Part shown: piece by piece, positions 13,707-21,272 of the stretch
Position numbering within the stretch: position 1 is the stretch's first letter
Layout: every line of letters begins with the position of its first letter
Origin: DATKKX01 sp035542775
GTDB taxonomy: Bacteria; Planctomycetota; Phycisphaerae; UBA1845; UTPLA1
Assembly (NCBI GenBank): GCA_035542775.1
Contig: DATKKX010000234.1
Span: 1 to 22,524 of the forward strand
DNA: 22,524 nt
Direction of reading: 5' to 3'
Position numbers and translations under genes: made by a program
The notes under the pieces: generated by a model
What the model saw: only the letters and a program-made list of their open reading frames with translations
What the model was told of the DNA's origin: nothing
The model's database searches: none

Positions 13707-16700
13707 ATGAGGCGAGCCGCGTACAAGTCGATTTCGTGCTCGGGCGTTGTGGCATTGTTCTTGCTAGGGTGGCCACCAGTGACGGCGGTCGCCGCTCCAG
13801 TCTTCGGAAAAGTCTTCACCCTGCCCCAGCCTGACGGAACGCCCGTTGAGGTCAGGATCTGGGGCGACGAGTTCTTCGGGCATACCGAAACCCTGGACGG
13901 CTACACGGTCGTACGCGATTCCAAGACGCTCTTCTTCTGCTATGCGCGGCTCTCGCCAGACGGGGACGAGCTCGTCTCGACGGGGATCCCTGCTGACCAG
14001 TCGCTTCCGGCGGATGCGGGCCTCGTTCCCCACCTTCGCATCAGCTCCGAGGCAGTGCACGCCAAGGTCAGGACAGCCAGAGCCCGGCGGCAACAAAAGA
14101 GCGGAGGCGGGCTGAGGGGCGGAGGTTGGCCGGAGTCGACCACTGTCGGCCATGTGCAGGGCCTGACCCTTCTCGTCGACTTCGCCGATGATCCGGCGAC
14201 GATCTCGCCTGCGGCCGTTTCTGATTACTGCAATCAGGTCGGTTACACTGGCTACGGTAACAACGGGTCGGTTCGCGACTACTACTACGACGTCTCGGAC
14301 GGTCGTCTGACCTATACAAATTATGTGCCCGCGGTCTACCATCGCGCATCGCACAACAAGAGCTACTACACCGATCCGACCGTCGCGCAGCCCATACGGG
14401 CCGTCGAGTTGATCACCGAGGCCCTGACAGCACTGGACGTCAGCGGTTTCAACTTCAACGAGCTTGACTCCAACCATGACGGTTACATCGATGCCGTGAA
14501 TTGTCTTTACGCCGGCCCCTGTGTGAACAATTGGTCTGAGGGCTTGTGGCCGCACCAGGGCTGGGTGGACTTCTACGCCGATGGGGTCTGTACGTTTCGG
14601 TATCAGATGAGCAATCTGGGTAGCTACCCGACCCTGGGCACGTTCTGCCATGAGAACGGCCACATGCTCTGCGGCTGGCCCGATCTGTATGATTATGACG
14701 GCGATTCGGCGGGCGTGGGTGGATACTGCCTCATGGCCGCGGGCGATTGGGACGATAGCCCTGCCGAGCCCTGCGCCTTTCTGAAATATATGGCCGGGTG
14801 GGCCGATGTCACCGTCTTGACCAACGGGCCGCTGCACCTGACGGCGACCGCTGGAATCAACAATATCTTCATGTTTGAGCATCCGCTCAATCCCACTGAG
14901 TTTTATCTGATCGAGAACCGCTATTGGACGAGCCGTGAGTGGTACATGTGGGATGTAGGGCTGGCGATCTGGCACATCGACCTCTATGGCAGCAACGACT
15001 GGCAATACATGCTCCCGGACATGCACTACATGGTCACGCTGGTCCAGGCCGACGGCTGGTGGGATCTCGAAAACAATCTCAACTATGGCGACTATTGGGA
15101 CCTGTGGGGAGGTTCGGCTTACCCTCAATGTACGCCTTTCACGTACCCGGACACCTCCTGGTGGAGCGGTAAGGCCTCCGGCCTCGCGATTCAGCATATC
15201 AGTTCCCCCGCTCCGACCATGGCGTTTGATTTCGACGTCCTGCCGGACTGCAACAGCGACGGTCTGCCTGACGACCTCGAAGTCTACTACGGGCTCAGCG
15301 AAGACTGTAACGGCAACGACATCCCCGATGAGTGTGAAACCGACTGCAACGGCAACAACGTCCCGGATGATTGCGATGTTAGTGCGGGCGCCAGCACGGA
15401 TTGCCAGGCGGACGGCATCCCCGACGACTGTCAGTGGGGGGCCTGGAACGATCCCACTGTCAGCGTGGCGCAGAACGCGTGCGCCAATGCCCAGCCCGTC
15501 GCCCCAGGCATCGTATACACCGGCAGCACCGTGGGAATGACTCCCGATGGCAACTGTTGGTGTGCCAACTCCGACGCCAGCCCCGATGTCTGGTACCTCT
15601 ATGTTCCTGCTCAGGCCGGCGTCGCCGTCGTCTCGCTGTGCGGCTCGTCCTACGACACCGTCCTTTCGGTCCACTCCGGTTGTCCGGGCACCCGCGAGAA
15701 CGAAATTGCCTGCAGCGACGAGTACTGCTACAGCCAGTCGCAAGTGACCTTCTGGGCCCAACCCGGCTACAAGTACCTGATCAGAATAGCCGGCTGGCGT
15801 GATGCAGCCGGGCTGTTCATGCTCTCGTTGACCGGTCCCCCTGTCGCGCCGCTGTCGGGCGACTGCAACGGGAACGGAGTGCTGGATGCCTGTGAGCAGG
15901 TCGTCCCACACATCGTTGGGCAGCCGGCGAGCCAGTATGTGCAGCGGGGCGCGACGGCGTCGTTTTCTGTCAGTGTGACATCCAGTTACGCATCGTGGTA
16001 TCAATGGCAGAAAGACGGCGTGAACATTCCAGGGGCATACGACTCCAGCTATACGATTCACGGCGTTGACACCCGGGATGTCGGCGACTATCGCGCCGCG
16101 GTTTCGACGGTCTGCGGCACCGCTTACAGCCATGCCGCCGCCTTGGCCATCGTGACGCCGCTCACGATCGTCGTGGAAGGCGGCGGTTCGGTGATCCTCG
16201 ACCCGCCCGGCGGTTACTATGTTGCCGGGGCCCCGGTGACTTTGGTGCCCCAGCCGTCCGACGGTTGGCTGTTCTCCCATTGGACCGGCGGCGTGCAGGG
16301 AAGCGACGTCCCCGCCTATGTAACCATGGCCGAGGGCATGACGGTTACGGCCGTCTTCGAGCACGGGCAGCGCAATCTGGTCTGCAGCGTGGTGGGAGCA
16401 GGCTGGGTCAAACAGACGCCTTCGGCCGCGGCCTACGCCCATGGAACGCAGGTCCTGTTGGAGGCCCAGCACGGGGCCGACTGGCAGTTCGCCGGTTGGA
16501 CGGGTAACGCTTCAGGCTCTGACAATTCGATCACGGTGGTGATGGATCGCGACCGCAACATCACCGCGACCTTCCAGCGTGTGGTCAAGAGTGCGACACC
16601 GCCTCCCAGCCAGACCTCCCCGACGCCCTCTTTGGGACTCTGCGGTATCGGAGCAGGGACAACGGGCACGCTGATTTTGCTCCTCCTGGTGCCCATGCGC

Positions 16701-16724
16701 AAGCGCGGCCGCGAAAGACGGTAG
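13707..16724 (+). CDS. Large secreted M6-type (immune-inhibitor-A-like) metalloprotease with multidomain tail
   Basis: 1005 aa; ATG at 13707 with GGGAGG 7 nt upstream. Signal peptide about 1-29 (ending AVAA). A propeptide-like region (about 30-145) contains DGTPVEVRIWGDEFFGHTE. The catalytic domain about 150-510 has the zinc motif HENGHMLCGWPD (His315, Glu316, His319), i.e. HExxHxxGxxD of M6 gluzincin-like enzymes, and SDGRLTYTNYVPAVY. Then come Asp/Asn-rich calcium-type repeats (DCNSDGLPDD, DCNGNDIPDEC, DCNGNNVPDDC, DCQADGIPDDC; about 514-575), a PPC-like beta domain (about 585-708), one more DCNGNGVLDAC unit, an Ig-like domain (about 735-818, YQWQKDGVNIPGA) and two divergent InlB-type B-repeats (about 820-960, WTGG...VTAVFE and WTGNASGSD...ITATF). 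The end is PTPSLGLCGIGAG, a hydrophobic helix and MRKRGRERR: a tripartite sorting signal with Cys979. Extracellular or surface protease; substrates unknown. Confidence 0.9.
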   Translation: MRRAAYKSISCSGVVALFLLGWPPVTAVAAPVFGKVFTLPQPDGTPVEVRIWGDEFFGHTETLDGYTVVRDSKTLFFCYARLSPDGDELVSTGIPADQSLPADAGLVPHLRISSEAVHAKVRTARARRQQKSGGGLRGGGWPESTTVGHVQGLTLLVDFADDPATISPAAVSDYCNQVGYTGYGNNGSVRDYYYDVSDGRLTYTNYVPAVYHRASHNKSYYTDPTVAQPIRAVELITEALTALDVSGFNFNELDSNHDGYIDAVNCLYAGPCVNNWSEGLWPHQGWVDFYADGVCTFRYQMSNLGSYPTLGTFCHENGHMLCGWPDLYDYDGDSAGVGGYCLMAAGDWDDSPAEPCAFLKYMAGWADVTVLTNGPLHLTATAGINNIFMFEHPLNPTEFYLIENRYWTSREWYMWDVGLAIWHIDLYGSNDWQYMLPDMHYMVTLVQADGWWDLENNLNYGDYWDLWGGSAYPQCTPFTYPDTSWWSGKASGLAIQHISSPAPTMAFDFDVLPDCNSDGLPDDLEVYYGLSEDCNGNDIPDECETDCNGNNVPDDCDVSAGASTDCQADGIPDDCQWGAWNDPTVSVAQNACANAQPVAPGIVYTGSTVGMTPDGNCWCANSDASPDVWYLYVPAQAGVAVVSLCGSSYDTVLSVHSGCPGTRENEIACSDEYCYSQSQVTFWAQPGYKYLIRIAGWRDAAGLFMLSLTGPPVAPLSGDCNGNGVLDACEQVVPHIVGQPASQYVQRGATASFSVSVTSSYASWYQWQKDGVNIPGAYDSSYTIHGVDTRDVGDYRAAVSTVCGTAYSHAAALAIVTPLTIVVEGGGSVILDPPGGYYVAGAPVTLVPQPSDGWLFSHWTGGVQGSDVPAYVTMAEGMTVTAVFEHGQRNLVCSVVGAGWVKQTPSAAAYAHGTQVLLEAQHGADWQFAGWTGNASGSDNSITVVMDRDRNITATFQRVVKSATPPPSQTSPTPSLGLCGIGAGTTGTLILLLLVPMRKRGRERR

Positions 16725-16922
16725 CGGTGTCTGGCGCGAGCCTCTATCGTTTCCTCTGCCCGGCTGAGGAGGCCGGCAAGAAAAGCTCACCTGTAGGCAG
16801 TCCTCCATCGGGACGCTCTGGGGTATCATGGTTGCGCGGCGGCCTCGCGCCTGTCCGCTCCCTGCGCAGCATGCGTCGGACCAGAAGAGCGAACCGTAAG
16901 GGTGACCGTATCAAGGAGCACC

Positions 16923-18800
16923 GTGGAACCTGCAGTTGAGTTGAAGCGTACGGACGCCCGGTTGCCTCGATGGCTGCTGGCCGTCGTGGTCGGCATCGGC
17001 ATTCTGGCATATGCCGGCGGGCTGTCCGGCCCATTCATCTTCGACGATATCGGGAGTATCCCGGACAATCCCAACATCCGCCGGCTGTGGCCGCCGTTGC
17101 AGGCGATGTCCGGCCCGGCCGGAACTACGATCACCGGCCGACCGGTGGTGTGCCTGTCCCTGGCGATCAACTACGCAATCGGCGGCTTGACCGTTCTGGG
17201 CTATCACCTCGGTAACCTGGGGATCCATCTGTGCTCGGCTCTGCTGTTGTTGGGCATCATTCGGCGGACGCTGCTGGCTCCCATTTTTGAAGGCCGCTTC
17301 GACCGGAGCGCTCCCTGGCTGGCGGCAGCGTCGGCAACGATCTGGATGGTTCACCCGCTCCAGACGGAAGCCGTGACGTACGTCATCCAACGGACCGAGC
17401 TGCTCATGGGCTTCTTTTACCTGTCAACTGTGTATGCGGCCATACGCGGTTGGGAGTCACCGTCTCACCGAAGGGCGTGGTTTGTCGTCAGCGTCGTCTG
17501 CTGCGCTCTGGGGATGGGCAGCAAAGAGGCAATGATCTTCGCGCCGCTGATAGTCCTGATGTACGATCGCACCTTCCGCTCGCGCTCCTGGAAGGCGTCC
17601 CTTCAGCAGCATTGGTCGCTTTATGCCGGGCTTGGAGCCACGTGGCTCATTCTCGCATGGCTGGTGGCCTTGGGAGCACGGCGGATGACGGCCGGCTGGG
17701 GTCTCGAGATTTCCCCGCTGGATTACATCAAGACGCAAACGGGCGTCATCGTGTGGTACCTGCGGCTTTGCTTCTGGCCACATCCCTTGGTGATCTCATA
17801 CGATGACTGGCCCGTCGCTCATCGTGTTGCCCAAATCTGGCCACAGGGGCTGTTGCTTCTGGTGCTGCTGAGCGGCACGCTGTGGGGCCTGCGGCGCCGG
17901 TCGGCATTGGGCTTCCTCGGCGCCTGGTTCTTCCTGATACTGGCTCCCACTTCAAGTCTGCTGCCGATTGTCACGGAAGTTGCCGCCGAACGCCGGATGT
18001 ACTTGCCGTTGGCAGCCGTCGTTGTGTTGACAGTGGGAATCGCGTCTCTGCTCTTGCATGCCATATCGGCTCGAATGTCGTCGTCGCCGGCGGCGAATCG
18101 CCGGCTGGGCGTCGGATTGACGGTTGTCGTCGTGGCGGGCCTCGGCTACGGCACGGCATGGCGAAATCGCGACTATCGGACCGCCGCGGCGATCTGGGCG
18201 GATACTGCCGCCAAACGCCCCGGCATCGCGTTCGCGCATTTTGAGCTTGCCAACGCGCTCGCCGCGGAAGGGCGATTGGATGACGCGATCGCATGCTATG
18301 CCAAGGCCCTCCAGCTCAAGCCGGCGTATCCCGACGCGCACAACAACTTCGCGAACGTACTGGCCGATCAAGGGCGGACCGATGAAGCCATCCAGCACTA
18401 CGAGGAAGCGATCAGTCTGCGGCCCGCATGGGCGGAAGCATACAACAACCTGGGCACAATCCTGACCAGCCAGGGAAGACTGACCGCGGCGGTCCTCCGC
18501 TATACCGAGGCGCTGCGCCTGAAGCCGCACTTCGCGGAAGCCCATAGCAACCTCGGCGTCACCCTGATGAAGCTGGGGAGGGCCGGCGACGCCATCACCC
18601 ACTTTCGCGAGGCCGTGAACGCCGCCCCGGACCTCGCCCAGCCTCATTTCAACCTGGCGGAAGCCTTGGCGGCAAAAGGGCGGCTTGAAGAGGCCATCGA
18701 GCAGTACCGGCAGGCTCTGCGACTCGACCCGGCCCACCCGGCGGCGAGGACGCGGCTGGAGGCGGCCCTCGCCAAACGGGCTCCCGGGCACACGCCCTGA
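16923..18800 (+). CDS. TMTC-like GT-C glycosyltransferase with C-terminal TPR repeats
   Basis: 625 aa from the GTG at 16923 (AAGGAG at 16913-16918, 4-nt spacing); a GTG at 16902 is an alternative. TM1 about 17-35, then FIFDDIGSIPDNPNIR, the Asp-Asp loop of TMTC/O-mannosyltransferase-like GT-C proteins. Further family-typical segments are RPVVCLSLAINYAIGG, HPLQTEAVTYVIQRTE, GSKEAMIFAPLIVLMYDR and ERRMYLPLAAV. About ten membrane helices run to around residue 410. Five or six TPR units follow (about 430-620; LANALAAEGRLDDAIACYAK, NLGTILTSQGR, NLGVTLMKLGRAGDA and others). Likely transfers a lipid-carried sugar to exported proteins. It follows the secreted protease by about 200 bp on the same strand, but a functional link is only a guess. 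Confidence 0.88.
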   Translation: MEPAVELKRTDARLPRWLLAVVVGIGILAYAGGLSGPFIFDDIGSIPDNPNIRRLWPPLQAMSGPAGTTITGRPVVCLSLAINYAIGGLTVLGYHLGNLGIHLCSALLLLGIIRRTLLAPIFEGRFDRSAPWLAAASATIWMVHPLQTEAVTYVIQRTELLMGFFYLSTVYAAIRGWESPSHRRAWFVVSVVCCALGMGSKEAMIFAPLIVLMYDRTFRSRSWKASLQQHWSLYAGLGATWLILAWLVALGARRMTAGWGLEISPLDYIKTQTGVIVWYLRLCFWPHPLVISYDDWPVAHRVAQIWPQGLLLLVLLSGTLWGLRRRSALGFLGAWFFLILAPTSSLLPIVTEVAAERRMYLPLAAVVVLTVGIASLLLHAISARMSSSPAANRRLGVGLTVVVVAGLGYGTAWRNRDYRTAAAIWADTAAKRPGIAFAHFELANALAAEGRLDDAIACYAKALQLKPAYPDAHNNFANVLADQGRTDEAIQHYEEAISLRPAWAEAYNNLGTILTSQGRLTAAVLRYTEALRLKPHFAEAHSNLGVTLMKLGRAGDAITHFREAVNAAPDLAQPHFNLAEALAAKGRLEEAIEQYRQALRLDPAHPAARTRLEAALAKRAPGHTP

Positions 18801-18896
18801 GCCGGGAAGGCTGGCCTGAGCGCACGGATCACTCGCGCAAGGCGGCCCGCTGCCCCGAAAAGCGGATGAAAAAGCCAAGGATCGGGAAGGGGTACT

Positions 18897-18905
18897 TGGT
18901 ATAAT
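18897..18905 (+). promoter_or_regulatory. Extended -10 promoter element of the dockerin-like gene
   Basis: TGGTATAAT is a perfect extended -10 (TGnTATAAT) 53 bp upstream of the ATG at 18959. No -35 match is seen at the expected distance, which is normal for extended -10 promoters. It suggests the gene is transcribed separately from the glycosyltransferase upstream. Confidence 0.55.
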
Positions 18906-18958
18906 GGGCATTTGTCGGATGGAGGGTGCTCAAACCGGTTCATCGGGAGAAGGAAGCC

Positions 18959-19798
18959 ATGCGTTGCCTATTGACCGCCAGTGTTCTCGCCCTGTCGCTT
19001 GCCGGCCTTGCGTGGTCCACGCCCATCGAAACCTCGGTGGACACCAGCCAGTCGACCGTTACCGTCCAGTTGTGCATGCTTGGCAAGTGCGACAGTGACA
19101 GTTCTCCGGTCGTCGGCTCGGCCGAGGTCAAGGTCGATCCCGTCACCAGCCCTGCCAGCCTGACGCTCTATGACTTCGATTTTGCCCTCACTCAGAGTAT
19201 CGACCTGTATCTCAGTTGGACCTTCCCCTCCGGCCACATTTCGGCCACCGGCCAGAATATCAGCATGCACTTCCCCCTGGGGCAACCGCCCGTGCCGCCG
19301 ACGGCCGTCACCGGTGGGTCCTTTGTATATGCGGGCGTTCCGTCCGACAACGAGGGCACCGTTGCCTACACTGCGGTTGGGATGCCTTGTACGCTTCTCA
19401 CGGCGGCCGGCAGGCCGTGCTCTGATGCCATAGACCTTGCCGAGCAGGGGACAACCACCGGCGACATGAACGGCACCGTCACCGTCTCCCCGGCTCGCCT
19501 GCTGCGGCTTACTCTGAATCCCACCTACAGCGGCCCGATCGATCCCAATTACCCCAGCCTTGGCACCATGGCGATCAGCGGCACCGTGGTCTGCACGGCG
19601 ACGATTCCGCGGCGTGGCGACGCCAACCTGGACGGGGTCATCAACGGGAAGGATATCCAGGGATTCGTCGCAGTCTGGCTGGCGCCGGAGGCCTCCTCGT
19701 GGCAACAGCGCTTCGCTGTGGACATGAACGACGACGATATCTTCGACCTGGCGGACGTCCAGTTGTTCGTGGAGTGCCTCCTGAACGGAGGGTGCTGA
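18959..19798 (+). CDS. Secreted protein with C-terminal dockerin-like domain
   Basis: 279 aa; ATG at 18959 with AGGA 4-8 nt upstream. Signal peptide about 1-20 (CLLTASVLALSLAGLAWS). The middle (20-220) is beta-rich, Thr/Ser/Pro-rich and unrecognised, with paired Cys residues (CMLGKC, and later Cys pairs) compatible with disulfides. The C-terminus (about 223-279) is dockerin-like: RGDANLDGVINGKDIQGFV, then after a spacer VDMNDDDIFDLADVQLFVECLL, i.e. two Asp/Asn calcium loops each followed by a helix. In cellulosomes dockerins bind cohesins; in planctomycetes such domains are widespread on secreted proteins and their partner is generally unknown. No cohesin gene is in this window. Confidence 0.8.
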   Translation: MRCLLTASVLALSLAGLAWSTPIETSVDTSQSTVTVQLCMLGKCDSDSSPVVGSAEVKVDPVTSPASLTLYDFDFALTQSIDLYLSWTFPSGHISATGQNISMHFPLGQPPVPPTAVTGGSFVYAGVPSDNEGTVAYTAVGMPCTLLTAAGRPCSDAIDLAEQGTTTGDMNGTVTVSPARLLRLTLNPTYSGPIDPNYPSLGTMAISGTVVCTATIPRRGDANLDGVINGKDIQGFVAVWLAPEASSWQQRFAVDMNDDDIFDLADVQLFVECLLNGGC

Positions 19799-19822
19799 CG
19801 CTGACAAAGGCATGCCCGAGGA

Positions 19823-19864
19823 CGCCTGCCCCGTGGCGGAACTGAATTGCCGGCTCGGCAGGCG
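19823..19864. terminator. 8-bp inverted repeat between convergent genes (possible bidirectional terminator)
   Basis: CGCCTGCC (19823-19830) and GGCAGGCG (19857-19864) form a perfect 8-bp stem with a 26-nt loop in the 77-bp gap between the dockerin-like gene (+) and the hydrolase (-). No T-tract follows on either strand, so intrinsic termination is uncertain. Confidence 0.3.
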
Positions 19865-19875
19865 CTGCTATCTCA

Positions 19876-20790
19876 CTATCTGTGCAGCAGGAAGTCGAGA
19901 TGATTCAGGACTTCCTGTCGTATGTTGCCGCCATTGGCCAACAGCATCAAATGGTTGCCTGGGATTTGAGCGTACTGGGCTCGGTCGCCCAGTCGGTCGG
20001 CCATCGCGATCACTCCCGGCGTCAGATCATCGTCGGCGCAACCGATGATCAGCCACCGGTTTTGCGTGAGGACGATCTGCTGGCTAACGTCGAATACCCT
20101 GGCCGATGCCAGGTACTCCTTCAGGTGCGAGTTGTCCGTGGCGGGAAAGAGAAACGAAACGACGTTCAGATATCCTGCGATGATGTCGATGCTGCCGGTG
20201 GTTTCGGGTGTGTCCTGACCCGCGATGACCACCGCACTGATCATGCTCTCGGGGTGTTTTGCGAAATAGTCCTCGACGACCAAAGCCCCAAAGGACGCCC
20301 CCGCGATCAGCAAGTTGTTCTGGCCGAACTGGTCGATCAGATCCTGGTACTCCTCCAGCACCTTCGCCAGGGTCTCAGCGGCCTTATCCACCGTATGGGG
20401 GGTTCCTTGCGGCAGGCGGTCCGAGCACAAGCTTCCCGGCATGGAGAAACCCAACGCTGGAAACTGTCCCTGCGGGAACACGATCTGCACGTCAGTGTAG
20501 AGTCCGCCGAAGCCGTGGACGCCCACCACCAAGGGCAGATTCGGATCCCCCGGCCAGTACTGCGTGCGAATCCTGGTCCCGTCATCGAGGGAGATGTAAC
20601 GGCACGTCGTCTCCGGCGTGCTGTCACAGGATGGACAGGGTACGGGAATGGGGATGATCTCATTTCCGCAGCCGGCGCCCCAGAGCAGCACCGCGGTCAG
20701 GATCACGAGCAGCAGGACGTTCGCAGGTCCTCCGATAGACCCGCCCTCTTGACGGTCTGCGGGACGGAAGTTTCGAATGGTCAGTGTCAT
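19876..20790 (-). CDS. Membrane-anchored alpha/beta hydrolase (possible lipoprotein)
   Basis: 304 aa, ATG at 20790, weak Shine-Dalgarno. A hydrophobic segment (about 24-40) ends in GAGC, resembling a lipobox with Cys41 but with Gly at -3, so either a lipoprotein or an N-terminal anchor. The following PIPVPCPSCDSTPETTC is Cys/Pro-rich. The hydrolase core has the oxyanion strand VVGVHGFGG (88-96), nucleophile elbow GASFG with Ser166, acid region CADDDLTPG (251-259, Asp253-255) and His280 in GNHLML, all in the expected order. Substrate unknown (esterase/lipase/peptidase all possible). Downstream of a tRNA gene and its terminator, so it should have its own promoter, which was not identified. Confidence 0.87.
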   Translation of the reverse strand: MTLTIRNFRPADRQEGGSIGGPANVLLLVILTAVLLWGAGCGNEIIPIPVPCPSCDSTPETTCRYISLDDGTRIRTQYWPGDPNLPLVVGVHGFGGLYTDVQIVFPQGQFPALGFSMPGSLCSDRLPQGTPHTVDKAAETLAKVLEEYQDLIDQFGQNNLLIAGASFGALVVEDYFAKHPESMISAVVIAGQDTPETTGSIDIIAGYLNVVSFLFPATDNSHLKEYLASARVFDVSQQIVLTQNRWLIIGCADDDLTPGVIAMADRLGDRAQYAQIPGNHLMLLANGGNIRQEVLNHLDFLLHR

Positions 20791-20831
20791 GAATCGCGCC
20801 GGCAGAATCTGGAACGCCCGTGGATGAGTTC

Positions 20832-20866
20832 AACAAATAAGACCCGGCACTCTCTGGCGCCGGGTC
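20832..20866 (-). terminator. Intrinsic terminator of the tRNA-Gly gene
   Basis: On the minus strand GACCCGGC (20866-20859), a 10-nt loop and GCCGGGTC (20848-20841) form a perfect 8-bp GC-rich stem followed by TTATTTGTT (20840-20832). It begins 9 nt after the tRNA 3' end, as expected for a single-gene tRNA transcript. Confidence 0.8.
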
Positions 20867-20874
20867 TCTTCAAA

Positions 20875-20946
20875 AGCGGGTGATGGGACTTGAACCCACG
20901 ACATTCACGTTGGCAACGTGACGCTCTACCACTGAGCTACACCCGC
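20875..20946 (-). tRNA. tRNA-Gly (anticodon GCC)
   Basis: A complete cloverleaf is readable on the minus strand: acceptor GCGGGTG paired with CACCCGC, D-arm GCTC/GAGC with loop AGTGGTA, anticodon arm TCACG/CGTGA with loop TTGCCAA (anticodon GCC, complement at 20912-20914), T-arm GTGGG/CCCAT with loop TTCAAGT. The discriminator base is T (U), typical of bacterial tRNA-Gly. The 3' CCA is not encoded (TTT follows), so it must be added by CCA-adding enzyme. Confidence 0.97.
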
Positions 20947-20984
20947 GCTGCCGACCGGCGGCGACCGGGACCGCCGACCCCTGT

Positions 20985-21013
20985 TTTGTATGCCCTTCCG
21001 CCGCCTTCGTCAA
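20985..21013 (-). promoter_or_regulatory. Predicted sigma70-type promoter of tRNA-Gly
   Basis: Minus strand TTGACG (21013-21008), 17-nt spacer, TACAAA (20990-20985). The predicted start near 20978 is about 32 nt before the mature tRNA 5' end. Hexamers and spacing resemble the predicted dnaA promoter (TTGACG, 17 nt, TACACT). Confidence 0.6.
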
Positions 21014-21272
21014 GCCCCGATCCGGCTATTCGGAGTACCGGCCCGGCCAATCGCACCAACGGCCGAATGGCCCTTGGCGGCCTCCTTTGGTTACGGGACG
21101 GGCATGGGCGAACCAGGTCTGCTTGTTTTGCCCTCCGGGCGGCGCCGCGCTGCATTCGTCCTGGGCCTTCCCGGTAGTCACCCGAGCCTCGCTTGCGCGG
21201 CTCCGGCCAACTAGGATATGCTCGTTGCGGGCAGATCGAGAACTGGTTTATATCAGACCTGAGGAGAGAGCA

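Noticed and set aside
13764..16472. 902-codon open frame antisense to the M6 protease gene
   Set aside because: It mirrors the coding frame of a gene with clear domains, has no ribosome-binding site or family motif, and long antisense frames are expected in GC-rich DNA.
16801..16840. TATCAT before the TMTC-like gene as a -10 box
   Set aside because: No -35 partner at 16-18 nt and no extended TG motif; too weak to annotate.
17952..18911. 319-codon minus-strand frame opposite the TPR part of the TMTC-like gene
   Set aside because: Antisense shadow; its repeats are the reverse complement of the TPR codons.
19882..20883. 333-codon plus-strand frame opposite the hydrolase gene
   Set aside because: Antisense shadow that overlaps the tRNA terminator; no start signal or recognisable protein features.
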